Program-made: the position numbers and the translations under genes | Assembly: GCA_963850605.1 (NCBI GenBank) | Contig: CAWKLX010000002.1 | Span: 62,001-126,000, forward strand | Direction of reading: 5' to 3' | DNA length: 64,000 nucleotides | DNA from: BOG-908 sp963850605 | GTDB lineage: Bacteria > Pseudomonadota > Alphaproteobacteria > Acetobacterales > Acetobacteraceae | Notes under the pieces: generated by a model | Told to the model about the DNA's origin: nothing | Database searches by the model: none | The model's input: only the letters and a program-made list of their open reading frames with translations | Part shown: positions 17,310-26,377 of the stretch, piece by piece | Position numbering within the stretch: the stretch's first letter is position 1 | Layout: every line of letters begins with the position of its first letter

Positions 17310-19283
17310 TCATGCCGCTGGCGCTATGTTGAACACCGGCGACGGGATCGGCGCCTGTCCTGACGCGGCGTGTGCCGCCTGGGCGCAGGCCGTCACCGCT
17401 TCAGTCAGCGAGCTGGTGAAGAAATCGGCCCCGATGGCCGCCCTTATCTTCTCGTCGCTCAGCGCACTGTCGCCCGATGGCCACAGCCCGACCAGAATGG
17501 GCGCGCCCCTCGGCAGACGGTCGCGCAGCCGCCGCATCAGGTAGCGCAGATGCGCCGGACTGCCGCTGATATCGAGATAGGAGATGCAGGCCATCGCGGC
17601 CCCGGACACATCCAGAGATGCGATCCGCTCTCGCGACACCTCGTCGTAACCCACGACACGTGCCCCCAAGCCGTGCTTGCCCAGTAGCTGCGCCAGGATG
17701 ACGGAAGCCGCCTCATCCAGGGGTCCGCGCCCGGCGATGCACAGCACCGCGCCTGGCCCGCGCCATGCCGGCGGCGCCCCCTCCTGCGCGGGTGAAGCAC
17801 TTTCCGGCGCAGGCGTTTCCGGCAGTTCCTCCTCATCGTCATCGGGCGGTTGCACGCCGCCTTTGTGGTGCGGCGGCTTGCTGTCGTCGTGACGGCCAAG
17901 CCCTTCCACCAACGCGGCCACCGTCGCGCGCACCCGATCGAGCTGCGCGTGGTCAAGCCCGCCGCGCTGCGCGTCATTGGCGGCGAGCTGCAGGCCCTTC
18001 AACGCGACCTCGTCATAATAGGCAGACAACGAGTTTTCCTTGAGCAGGTGCTCGGCGTGGTCCTGTGCTTCGTCGGCGTCGCCCGCCAGGATGCGCTGGT
18101 AGAAGCTTTCGACGGGCGTGAGCGCCGGCCGATCGCCCAGCAGCACGTCCAAGAACTCCAGCTTTTTCACGTGCCTGCCCATGACCACCAGGCACAGGGT
18201 CAACGGCGTGGACAGGATCAGCCCGACCGGCCCCCACAGCCACGACCAGAAGATAGCTGCCACGACTACGGAGAACGGCGACAGGCCAGTGCTATGGCCG
18301 TACACCATGGGTTCGATGATCTGGCCGGTGGCGCCTTCGACGGCCACGTAGAGCGCCATGGTCCACAGCACCATCGACCAGCCGGGCTCCACGGCGGCCG
18401 CCAGTCCCATCGGCAGCACCGCCGAGATGATCGAGCCGACATAGGGCACGAAGCGCAGCAAGGCGGACAGGATGCCCCACAGCACCGGGTTCGGCAGGCC
18501 GATCAGCAGCAACCCCAGGCCAATCACCACGCCGAACAGGGTGTTGATGGTGAGCTGGGTCAGAAAATACCGGCTCAGTCGGCGCCCGCCATCGTCCATG
18601 GCCAACGTCGTGCGGTGCAGGTCGTCCGATCCCATCAGCCGGATCAGCCGGTCCCGCAGATCCTCCCGCTGCAGCAGCGCGAAGACGGCGACCACGAAGA
18701 CGATACCCAGCGTCTCGATCGGCGAGAGCACGGTGGAAAGGTATCGCTTCGCCACTGCCAGCGGCGATCTGCCGACGCCGGGGCGGCAGCCGGCCGCGCG
18801 GGTTGCGTCGTGGCGGCGGCTTGCGATGCTCCACCCTGCGGTCCTTGGGCAGCTGGGTGGCGCTGCGTGCGGCCCGATTTTGTCGGCCATCTCCGCCAAC
18901 CGGCCGACCGTATAGCTGCGCACCTTGTCGACCTTGGTCTCGATCGTCGCAGCATAGCGCGGCAGGTCGGTCGTCAGCTCGGCGATCTGCGATCCGATCA
19001 CCCCGCCAATCGCTACGATAATCCCCAGGGCCACCACCACGCCCAGCAGCACGGAAGGCACACGGCCTAGCCTCGCCCGGCGCAGCAGCCCCACCAAAGC
19101 GGCGCCAGCAAAAAGGCCAGCAGCAGCGCCAGCACCACCGGCAGCAGCACTTCGCGGCCGAAATACAGGATGGCGACGACCATCACGAATAGCGTGACCG
19201 CGCGGGAAGCGTCCGGGCGCGGTCTGGTTCACTGTTTTCGGGGGCGCCACCTGGGATGCGGCGGGGGACGGGGCGTCGGCCAT
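17310..19283 (-). CDS. AI-2E family transporter with extra C-terminal domain (frameshifted)
   Basis: About 650 residues. The N-terminal ~360 residues are a PerM/AI-2E exporter: several membrane helices with VLLGVVVALGIIVAIGGVIG, YFLTQLTINTLFGVVIGLG, LRFVPYVGSIISAVLP, and FWSWLWGPVGLILSTPLTL. A long cytoplasmic tail follows: a helical part, an acidic linker (PPDDDEEELPETP), and a compact domain (AVLCIAGRGPLDEAASVILA ... ILVGLWPSG ... FFTSSLTEAV) resembling a Rossmann-like or B12-binding-like fold. Two pairs of compensating indels shift the frame at ~19225-19085 and ~18870-18770; the missing text is recovered in the other frame (VTLFVMVVAILYFGREVLLP). Transported substrate unknown. Confidence 0.8.
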   Translation of the reverse strand: MADAPSPAASQVAPPKTVNQTAPGRFPRGHAIRDGRRHPVFRPRSAAAGGAGAAAGLFAGAALVGLLRRARLGRVPSVLLGVVVALGIIVAIGGVIGSQIAELTTDLPRYAATIETKVDKVRSYTVGRLAEMADKIGPHAAPPSCPRTAGWSIASRRHDATRAAGCRPGVGRSPLAVAKRYLSTVLSPIETLGIVFVVAVFALLQREDLRDRLIRLMGSDDLHRTTLAMDDGGRRLSRYFLTQLTINTLFGVVIGLGLLLIGLPNPVLWGILSALLRFVPYVGSIISAVLPMGLAAAVEPGWSMVLWTMALYVAVEGATGQIIEPMVYGHSTGLSPFSVVVAAIFWSWLWGPVGLILSTPLTLCLVVMGRHVKKLEFLDVLLGDRPALTPVESFYQRILAGDADEAQDHAEHLLKENSLSAYYDEVALKGLQLAANDAQRGGLDHAQLDRVRATVAALVEGLGRHDDSKPPHHKGGVQPPDDDEEELPETPAPESASPAQEGAPPAWRGPGAVLCIAGRGPLDEAASVILAQLLGKHGLGARVVGYDEVSRERIASLDVSGAAMACISYLDISGSPAHLRYLMRRLRDRLPRGAPILVGLWPSGDSALSDEKIRAAIGADFFTSSLTEAVTACAQAAHAASGQAPIPSPVFNIAPAA

Positions 19284-19412
19284 GGTGGGCTGTCCTGTTG
19301 CGCGTCCGCGTTAAACGCGCCGCGCCGGGTTTCGTCCATCCGGCGGTCCGCGTAGCGGCCAAAAACTCTCGTGACCGAAAAACACGACCATCCTCCATGC
19401 GTTGGGCCGGCC

Positions 19413-21192
19413 ATGAGCATGAATGTGAGCGAGTTCGTCTGGCACCGCCTGGGCGAGTGGGGGTTGCGGCGAGTGTATGGCTATCCCGGCGATGGCGTGG
19501 GTGGGCTGGACGAGGCGCTGGAACGGGCAGCGCGGCACGATGGAGTATGTCCAGGTCAGGCACGAGGAGATGGCCGCCTTCATGGCGTCCGCCCATGCCA
19601 AGTTCACCGGCCAGGTCGGGCTGTGCTACGCCACCTCCGGCCCCGGCGCCATCCACCTGTTGAACGGGTTGTACGACGCGAAAATGGATCACGTCCCTGT
19701 GGTCGCCATCGTCGGCCAGCAGGCGCGCACCGCGATCGGCGCCCACTACCAGCAGGAGGTCGATCTCCAGACGCTGTTCAAGGACGTGGCCGGCGAATTC
19801 GTCGCGACCGCCATGGTGCCGGAGCAGGTGCGTCATCTGATCGACCGGGCCGTGCGCATCGCGGCGGCCACGCGCAGCGTGACCTGCGTTATCATCCCCA
19901 ACGATCTGCAGGGCCTGCCCTACAAGGACCCGCCCGTGGCCCATGGCACGACCCATACGGGTGTCGGCTATGCCGGTCCGGCCAGGATGCCGGACGAGGA
20001 CGCGCTCCGGCGCGCCGCCGCGGTGCTGAACGCGGGCCAGCGGGTGGCGATGCTGGTCGGCGCCGGCGCGCTGGGCGCCACCGACGAGGTGATGGCCGTG
20101 GCCGACCGCCTGCAGGCCGGGTGCGCCAAGGCGCTGCTGGGCAAGGCGGTGCTGCCCGACGATCTGCCCTGGGTCACTGGGTGCATCGGGCTGCTCGGCA
20201 CGGCGCCGTCCTGGAACATCATGCAGGATTGCGACACGCTGCTGATGGTCGGCTCCTCGTTTCCCTATAGCGAGTTCCTGCCCAAGCCGGGCCATGCACG
20301 GGGCGTGCAGATCGACCTCGACCCGACGCGGCTCAGCCTGCGCTACCCGATGGAGGTCAGCATGGCCGGCGATAGTGCCACGGCTTTGCGCGCCCTGCTG
20401 CCGCTGCTGGAGCAGAAGCCGGCGGATGGCTGGCGCGCCGGCATCGCGCGCGACGTGGCGAAATGGTGGGCGCTGCTGGAGGACCGCGCGATGGTCGCCG
20501 CCCGCCCGATCAATCCGCAGCGCATCTTCTGGGAGTGCTCGAAGCGCCTGCCCGAGAACGTGATCATGACCGGCGATGCCGGCACGGTGGCGAACTGGTA
20601 TGGCCGCGACATAAAGATGCGCCGCGGCATGATGGGCTCTCTCTCCGGCAGCCTCGCCTCCCTCGGGTCGGCCACGCCCTACGCGCTCGCCGCCAAGATG
20701 GCGTTTCCGGAGCGCGCGGTGCTGGGTTTCATCGGCGACGGCGCGATGCAGATGAACGGCCTGAACGAGATGATCACGGTCGCGAAATATTGGCGGAAGT
20801 GGTCCAATCCGACCTTCATCATGATGGTGCTCAACAACCAGGATCTGAGCCAGGTCACCTGGGAGGAGCGTGTGCAGCTTGGGCAGGGCAAGACAGAGTC
20901 CACGCAGGCGATCCCCGATTTCGCCTATCATTCCTACGCCGAATTGCTGGGTCTGAAGGGGATACTGGTCACCGATCCGGAGCAGCTGGGCGCCGCGTGG
21001 GACGAGGCGTTCCGCGCCGACCGCCCCGTCATCATGAACATCCACGCCGATCCGAACGTGCCGCCACTGCCGCCGCACATCACGTTCAAGGACGCGAAAA
21101 ACTTTCTGGGCATGATGGTGTCCGAGCCGGAGCTGGGCAGCGTGGTCGGGAACAGCGTCAGGCAGGTCCTGGCCGGCATGCTGCCTGGATAA
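19413..21192 (+). CDS. Thiamine pyrophosphate-requiring enzyme, pyruvate oxidase-like (one frameshift)
   Basis: About 592 residues in the acetolactate synthase/pyruvate oxidase superfamily. N-terminal pyrimidine-binding domain: LRRVYGYPGDGVGGLDEALE, then after the break MEYVQVRHEEMAAFMASAHA (catalytic Glu), GLCYATSGPGAIHLLNGLYD. Central domain: LPWVTGCIGLLGTAPSW. C-terminal TPP-binding motif: LGFIGDGAMQMNGLNEM ... MMVLNNQDLSQVTWE. The frame changes by one base between 19525 and 19545. This matches the group annotated as TPP-requiring protein or PoxB-like; substrate (pyruvate or another 2-keto acid) is not certain. Stands alone on the plus strand between the divergent AI-2E gene and the polysaccharide locus. 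Confidence 0.83.
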
Positions 21193-21265
21193 GGCCGGCA
21201 TCGCGGCATAGCGCGCGCATCAGGACAATGCGGTAGTATCCACGCCTGGCCAGGCGGGTGATGCG

Positions 21266-21451
21266 TTGGAAGCGCTGCTGTTCATGTTCGATGCGCTGGT
21301 GATGGTAGCGCTGGTCTTCATGGGCCTGCGCGATGACCGGCGTGCGCCCGGGGCGCCGATGACCAGCCTGTTCCGCACCCGCGACGAGGACACGCCGCGC
21401 ACCGCGGCCGCGCCATCCGCCGCTGCCGCCCCCTGGGACCCGCGCCCGTGA
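21266..21451 (+). CDS. Small membrane protein upstream of the polymerase gene
   Basis: 61 residues from a TTG at 21266 (or 55 from ATG 21284). One hydrophobic helix (LFMFDALVMVALVFMGL), then a polar, Ala/Pro-rich tail. The stop TGA overlaps the GTG start of the next gene (GTGA), which suggests translational coupling and supports it being real. I recognise no family. Confidence 0.45.
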   Translation: MEALLFMFDALVMVALVFMGLRDDRRAPGAPMTSLFRTRDEDTPRTAAAPSAAAAPWDPRP

Positions 21452-22818
21452 GGGACATGATGTTCGCGCTGGTCTGGATGGCGCTCCTGCCGCTCAGCCT
21501 GGTGTCGGCGCATGTGGGCGTATTGCTGTGGGTCTGGGTGGCCCTGCTGTCGCCGAACGAGATGTTGTACGGTTTCATGGCCGGCGTGCCGTTCAACAAG
21601 ATCGTCGCCCTGGTGACGATCGCGCTGTTCTTCGTCAGCCGCGAACGCAAGCAGCCTTATCTGGATAGCACGCTGGCGATCCTGCTGCTGCTGGCGGCCT
21701 CGGCCACCGTATCCTGGACCACCGGTCTCGCCTCCGGCGACGAGGCGATGGAGCTTTACGAGAAGCTGCTGAAGGACATCGTGCTGGCGTTCATGATCGC
21801 GGGAATCATGACCACGCGGCATCGCCTGCATCTGCTGGTGTTCACTGTAGTCGTCTCGCTGGGATTCCTGGCGGTCAAGGAAGGGCTGATCTCCGTGCTC
21901 ACGGCGGGGGGCCACAAGATCATCGGCTCCGGCAGCATCGGCGACAACAATTCGCTGGCGACCGCCTTGCTGATGATCATCCCGCTCGCCTGGTACCTGG
22001 CCCGGCAATCGGCGGTGCGCATGGTGCGTATCGGGCTGTTGTGCGTGCTGGGATTGAGCGTCGTTACAATTGTGATGACGTTCTCGCGCGGCGGGTTCGT
22101 GGGGTTGCTGCTGCTGGGACTGTTCATGGTGGCCAAGTCCGGCAACCGGGTGCGCAGCTTCCTGCTGGTGGCGGCGGTGGGCGGGGCGATCTATGCGCTG
22201 GCGCCCGAGAGCTGGTTCGAGCGGCTGGACACGATCCGCGATGCCAGCAACGACGATTTCTTCATGGGCCGGGTGGTGGCGTGGAAGATCAGCTGGCTGC
22301 TGGCGATGGACCGCCCCTGGTTCGGCGGCGGTCCGCATGCCGTCCAATACCTGAGCGTGTGGACGAGCTATCTGCCGGGGCTGCCGGCGCTGGACTGGAT
22401 ACCCACCCCGCCCGCCGACACCGTGCCGCACGCGGCGCACAGCATCTATTTCGAGATTTTGGGCGATCTGGGCTTCGTTGGCCTCGCCCTGTTCCTGGCC
22501 GCCGTTCTGGGGGCGCTGTGGCAGTGCCGGCAGACGGTGCGGCTGGCGCGCGGACGGCCGGAGCTGCGCTGGGCGGCGGAGCTGGCCGGCATGGCCCAGA
22601 TCAGCCTGGTGTTGTACCTCGTCACCGGGGCGGCGCTCAGCATGGGCTATTTCGAGCTGCTCTACATCATGCTGGCGCTCGTCTCCCGCCTGCGGCGCAT
22701 CGTTCGGGCGGCGGTGACCGCCGATGCGCGGATGGCCCAGGCGCGGGCGGAAGCCGAACTGATGCCGGTGCAGGGCGGCCTGATGGCGGCGCGGCTGGGC
22801 GGGTTCGATCTTGCCTGA
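21448..22818 (+). CDS. O-antigen ligase/polymerase-like protein (exosortase A-associated O-glycosylation ligase type)
   Basis: 456-residue polytopic membrane protein, about 10-12 helices with a long periplasmic loop near residues 270-330. GTG start gives MRDMMFALVWMALLPLSL, and GVLLWVWVALLSPNEMLYGF follows; this opening closely fits the putative O-glycosylation ligases found with exosortase A systems. The Wzy/WaaL signature region is GSGSIGDNNSLATALLMIIP, TFSRGGFVGLLLLG, and the loop ending PHAAHSIYFEILGDLGFVG with its conserved His. Probably polymerises or transfers a lipid-linked glycan at the periplasmic face. Followed by an acyltransferase with an 8-base overlap. Confidence 0.8.
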   Translation: MRDMMFALVWMALLPLSLVSAHVGVLLWVWVALLSPNEMLYGFMAGVPFNKIVALVTIALFFVSRERKQPYLDSTLAILLLLAASATVSWTTGLASGDEAMELYEKLLKDIVLAFMIAGIMTTRHRLHLLVFTVVVSLGFLAVKEGLISVLTAGGHKIIGSGSIGDNNSLATALLMIIPLAWYLARQSAVRMVRIGLLCVLGLSVVTIVMTFSRGGFVGLLLLGLFMVAKSGNRVRSFLLVAAVGGAIYALAPESWFERLDTIRDASNDDFFMGRVVAWKISWLLAMDRPWFGGGPHAVQYLSVWTSYLPGLPALDWIPTPPADTVPHAAHSIYFEILGDLGFVGLALFLAAVLGALWQCRQTVRLARGRPELRWAAELAGMAQISLVLYLVTGAALSMGYFELLYIMLALVSRLRRIVRAAVTADARMAQARAEAELMPVQGGLMAARLGGFDLA

Positions 22819-23911
22819 GGCGTTGGCCGCCACCGATCCGCCGGTGCGCGCCAGGGCCGCCCCGCCGGACCACCTTGTGCTCCGCGGCGTGCTCATCCTG
22901 GCGGTGATGTTCGATCACAACGACATCGTGCGCGACGTGCATGCCGTGAACGCCTGGTTCCTGCCCATGACCTGGCACGTCGCGGGCTTCCTGCTGCTGC
23001 CGTTCCTGGTGCCGGCGCGCCGCTTGTCCTGGCCGATGCTGCGCGACCATGCGGTGCGCTACCTGGTGCCGTTCGTGTGGGCGGTGCTGTGCTATGCCTG
23101 CGCCTACCAGCTGATCATCCTGCGCCGCGCCCCCGATCAGGCGATGCTGGCCCGGCTGGCGCGGGGGCTGCTGCTCGCGGACCCGGTGTCGCTGCAATAC
23201 GCCACCGGGTTCATCGTTTTGTGGTTCCTGCCGGCGCTGCTCAGCGTGGTGTTGCTGGCCGCCGCCTGGGCCACGGCGGCGAGGCTACGCCCCTGGCTGC
23301 TCGGGTTGGCGCTGGCGGTGCACCTGGGCGTGGGGGCGGTGCCGCAGGAATGGCGGGGCATGGTGCCATTCGGGCTGCTGATCGCGCTCTATGTCTTCCC
23401 GCTCGGCCTGCTGCTGCGGGGCAACCTGGCGTTCGTGTCGCGGTTGCGCGGACAGGTCTGGGTGGTCCTGGCGGCCGCCCCCATGCTGCTGGCCGCCTGG
23501 GCGTTCGAGCGCGGGCATGAGGTGGAGGTGGCGACTCTGGTGGTGCCGACACTGGCCCGCCCGCTCTGGGTGCTGGCGACGGATGTGCAGGATCTGTCGA
23601 TGCTGGCGATCCTGGTGGCGGCTTCGCCATGGTTGGCGCGTGTGCCTGGGCTGTTACTGCTGGGGCGGTACTCGCTACTGGTCTATCTGGTGCATCCGCT
23701 GCTGTACAAGCCGATCCTGGCGGTGGGGCTGAGACTTGCCTCGGGCAAGCTGTATTGGCCGTTGGCCGCTTGTAGTGTGCTGGCGGTTGCCGCCTGTTCG
23801 CTGGTGTGCGCTTTCGCGGTCGAGCGTTGGCTTCGTCGTGTTATCACGCCCAGGGGGGCAGAAGAGATGTTCTTTTTTGCAAAAAAGAACCAAAAAACTC
23901 TTGTCCATTAG
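22811..23911 (+). CDS. Acyltransferase 3 family membrane protein
   Basis: 366 residues, about 10 membrane helices. Family features: early LRGVLILAVMFDHNDIVRD (His region of helix 1), WFLPMTWHVAGFLLLPFLVP, and the C-terminal RYSLLVYLVHPLLYKPILAV. These enzymes O-acylate sugars of surface polysaccharides. TTG start at 22811 overlaps the polymerase stop. The last ~16 residues (EEMFFFAKKNQKTLVH) are encoded by an A/T-rich palindromic repeat and look like a random extension. Its TAG stop (23909-23911) overlaps the TAA stop of the convergent glycosyltransferase. Confidence 0.8.
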   Translation: MPEALAATDPPVRARAAPPDHLVLRGVLILAVMFDHNDIVRDVHAVNAWFLPMTWHVAGFLLLPFLVPARRLSWPMLRDHAVRYLVPFVWAVLCYACAYQLIILRRAPDQAMLARLARGLLLADPVSLQYATGFIVLWFLPALLSVVLLAAAWATAARLRPWLLGLALAVHLGVGAVPQEWRGMVPFGLLIALYVFPLGLLLRGNLAFVSRLRGQVWVVLAAAPMLLAAWAFERGHEVEVATLVVPTLARPLWVLATDVQDLSMLAILVAASPWLARVPGLLLLGRYSLLVYLVHPLLYKPILAVGLRLASGKLYWPLAACSVLAVAACSLVCAFAVERWLRRVITPRGAEEMFFFAKKNQKTLVH

Positions 23912-23956
23912 AGCAAATTCGGAAAAGTGTTTTGCTTCTTTTCTTCAGAAAAGAAG
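23869..23956. repeat. A/T-rich palindromic repeats at a convergent gene junction
   Basis: Two perfect 22-base palindromic stems: 23869-23890 (arms GTTCTTTTTT and AAAAAAGAAC, centre GC) and 23935-23956 (arms CTTCTTTTCT and AGAAAAGAAG, centre TC). Related elements lie at 46451-46470 and 60092-60138. They sit inside the 3' ends of two convergent genes and could act as a bidirectional terminator. The A/T-rich arms contrast with the GC-rich surroundings. Confidence 0.8.
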
Positions 23957-24810
23957 TGCTTCCTCACTTCCCTGACCGCTATCTGCATAAACGGCCACTC
24001 GCCGTCCACCTGCCCGCCCTGGGCCAACCAGTCCGCGATCATGTCATCGGCGAATTCCGGTAGTCCTTCGTATCCCTGCGTGTAGATGATCGACTTGATG
24101 GCCGCGTTCTCCATCCGGCCGCGCATTTGACGCACGCGGCGGCGGAAGACGCGCCGCGCATCGGCTGGGCGCCATGGCTTGAGGCGCGGCAGGCAATAGG
24201 TTGCCTCCGCCGCGCCCACAATGCGGTGCGGGTCCCAGGGTGTGCCCAGCGGATCGAGGTCGTGGCAGATCATCGACCCGAGCAGGCCGTCGCCGCGATA
24301 CAGCCCGATCGGCAGGCGCAGGCCGGCGGCGGTGAGGCGGTCCACGAAGCTGGGGCGCAACGCATGCAATTGGCCGTGCAGCCGGCCGCCTTCGCGCAGC
24401 GTGGCACCGGTCAGCGCGGCCATGCTGCCAGAGCCTGTGGCCACACCGGTCGCGGCCTGGGCATCGGGCGACCGGTCCAGGGCGGCACCGAGGGCCACCA
24501 ATGCGTGATCGCCCATCACCGCGTAGCCATCGACGAAAACGTGCAGGTCGGCCGGTTCGCGCAGCGTGGTCAGCGCGTGGTTGATGGCGTTTGATTTGTC
24601 AGCCAGCGTGATGCTGACCGCGCGGGCGGGCAGGTCGTGCCGCGCGGCGGCATCCATCGCGCGGGCGGCACTGCCATCTGTGCTGCCGTTGGCGATGATG
24701 GTGACCCCCACGCGCATGCCGGAAGCCGCGCGCGCGACGCCCGCGATGCAGGCGTCGACATGGGCCGCCTCGTTGGCGCAGAACACGGCCACGCTCGCAT
24801 CCAGCATCAT
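23908..24810 (-). CDS. Glycosyltransferase family 2 protein
   Basis: 300 residues. GT-A fold: DASVAVFCANEAAHVDACI, VTIIANGSTDGSAARAM, a DxD-like VFVDGYAVM, later GLYRGDGLLGSMICHDLDP. Likely transfers a sugar at the cytoplasmic face during polysaccharide assembly; the sugar is unknown. The C-terminal tail KHFFSEEKKQNTFPNLL is encoded by the palindromic repeat at 23935-23956, so the true fold probably ends before it. Divergent from the flippase gene, whose start lies 38 bases away. Confidence 0.8.
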   Translation of the reverse strand: MMLDASVAVFCANEAAHVDACIAGVARAASGMRVGVTIIANGSTDGSAARAMDAAARHDLPARAVSITLADKSNAINHALTTLREPADLHVFVDGYAVMGDHALVALGAALDRSPDAQAATGVATGSGSMAALTGATLREGGRLHGQLHALRPSFVDRLTAAGLRLPIGLYRGDGLLGSMICHDLDPLGTPWDPHRIVGAAEATYCLPRLKPWRPADARRVFRRRVRQMRGRMENAAIKSIIYTQGYEGLPEFADDMIADWLAQGGQVDGEWPFMQIAVREVRKHFFSEEKKQNTFPNLL

Positions 24811-24847
24811 AGCCCCTTTCTGCCCGAGTCGATCTTTGCGCGCACGG

Positions 24848-26377
24848 ATGGATTATGCCATGCCGCGTGTCATGCAGGACGACACGGACCTTCCCGCCGC
24901 GCGCCCGATGGGGCGGCTTCTGCAGGATTCCACGCTGTATCTCGCGGGCAACATTGCCTTCAAGGTGGTGGGTTTTGTGATGATCCCGTTCTACGCGCGC
25001 CACCTCTCGACCGAGGAATATGGCGTGCTGAACCTGCTGGAGCTGGCGACCACCGTCGTGGCGCTGGCCTTCGGCCTGCAGAGCATGGCCGCCGCCATGA
25101 CGCGTGTATACAACGATCACCAGGGCCAGGCGGCCCGTAACACGACCGTATCGACCGCGCTGCAGGGGTCGATCCTGCTGGCGGGCGGCGTGGCTGTGCT
25201 GGCCGGGGTATTCGCCGGACCGATCGGCATGGCGGTCAGCCTGCCGGGACAGGCGGCCCTGCTGCGCTGGGCGTTCGCGGCGATGTTCTTCAGCACGCTC
25301 GGCGAGATCGTGTTGACCTATGAACGTATGCGCGCTCGCGCGCGTTTCTTCCTGGGCTACAGCATGGTCAGCCTGGTCGTCACACTGTCGCTCAACATCT
25401 TCTTCATCGGCACGCTGAACCGTGGCGTATTCGGTTTTGTCGCCAGCAAGCTGATCGTGACATCGTTCGGAAGCATCTACCTTGTTTGGCGGACGATGCG
25501 CGAGGTTGGCTTCTCCTGGGATGGCGCGATCGCGCGCGCGCTGGCGCGGTTCGCGGCACCGCTGATTGCGTCAGGCGTGTCGTATTTCGCAATCCATTTT
25601 TCCGACCGGCTGTTTCTGGCCCATGTCAGCCGGGCGCAGGTGGGCGTGTATTCCCTGGCCTACACGTTTGCGTTTTTGCTGAGCGTTCTGATCGGTGACA
25701 GTTTCTCGAAAAGCTGGGGCGTGTCGTTCTACGATATCGCGTCGGGCGATGGTTGGCAGGCGCGTTTCGTGCAGGTCGGGCGATGGCTGATACTGGTTCT
25801 GGGTACGGGCGCCATCGGGATTTCGCTATTCGGGCGAGACGTGCTGACGGTCATGGTGCCGCCCAGCTATTTTCCGCCGCTGATGATCTTGCCGGTGCTG
25901 ACGTTCGGCTATTTCCTGCGCGAGGTTGGTGATTTCTTCAACAGCATGCTGTTGATCGGCATCGGCTCGGGGCTGGTCGGCCGCATTGCGGTGGCCGGTG
26001 CGGTGTTCAACCTCGTCTGCAACGCACTGCTGATTCCGCGTTTCGGCATATGGGGCGCGGCATGGGCGACGTTCGCCACCTGGGCGGCCTACTGCGTGGT
26101 GTGCTGGGTGGCGGCGTGGCGCGTGCATCGGGTGCCGATGGGGCCGGGGGCGCTGGGTGGATTACTGGCGCTGGCCGCAGCCGGGATGGGCTTGCGCGCG
26201 GTCCTGGCGCCGGACGGCGCGGTAGCGCGGCTGGCGCTCGACTGCGCATGCTTCGCGCTGTTCCTGGCGGCCGCCTGGCTGGTCTATTTGCGCCGGGACG
26301 AGCGGCGTGACGTGGTTGGGCTGGCGCGGCGCCTGGCCGCGCCGGCCATGGCCCTGGCCGGGCGGGGCGGACCTTGA
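24848..26377 (+). CDS. Lipopolysaccharide/oligosaccharide flippase (MOP superfamily, Wzx-like)
   Basis: 509 residues, about 12-14 membrane helices. Opening GRLLQDSTLYLAGNIAFKVV is typical of polysaccharide flippases, as are VGFVMIPFYARHLSTEEYGV and the repeat-half SYFAIHFSDRLFLAHVSRAQ. Moves lipid-linked repeat units across the inner membrane, upstream of the polymerase in the same locus. ATG 24848 is used; ATG 24860 is also possible. Ends in a TTGA overlap with the next glycosyltransferase. Confidence 0.85.
   Translation: MDYAMPRVMQDDTDLPAARPMGRLLQDSTLYLAGNIAFKVVGFVMIPFYARHLSTEEYGVLNLLELATTVVALAFGLQSMAAAMTRVYNDHQGQAARNTTVSTALQGSILLAGGVAVLAGVFAGPIGMAVSLPGQAALLRWAFAAMFFSTLGEIVLTYERMRARARFFLGYSMVSLVVTLSLNIFFIGTLNRGVFGFVASKLIVTSFGSIYLVWRTMREVGFSWDGAIARALARFAAPLIASGVSYFAIHFSDRLFLAHVSRAQVGVYSLAYTFAFLLSVLIGDSFSKSWGVSFYDIASGDGWQARFVQVGRWLILVLGTGAIGISLFGRDVLTVMVPPSYFPPLMILPVLTFGYFLREVGDFFNSMLLIGIGSGLVGRIAVAGAVFNLVCNALLIPRFGIWGAAWATFATWAAYCVVCWVAAWRVHRVPMGPGALGGLLALAAAGMGLRAVLAPDGAVARLALDCACFALFLAAAWLVYLRRDERRDVVGLARRLAAPAMALAGRGGP

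Noticed and set aside
17850..19070. 406-codon plus-strand frame across the AI-2E gene
   Set aside because: His/Gln/Arg-rich shadow of membrane-protein codons; no family features, no ribosome site.
21220..22896. 558-codon minus-strand frame across the polymerase gene
   Set aside because: Arg/His/Gln-rich shadow typical of antisense membrane-protein DNA.
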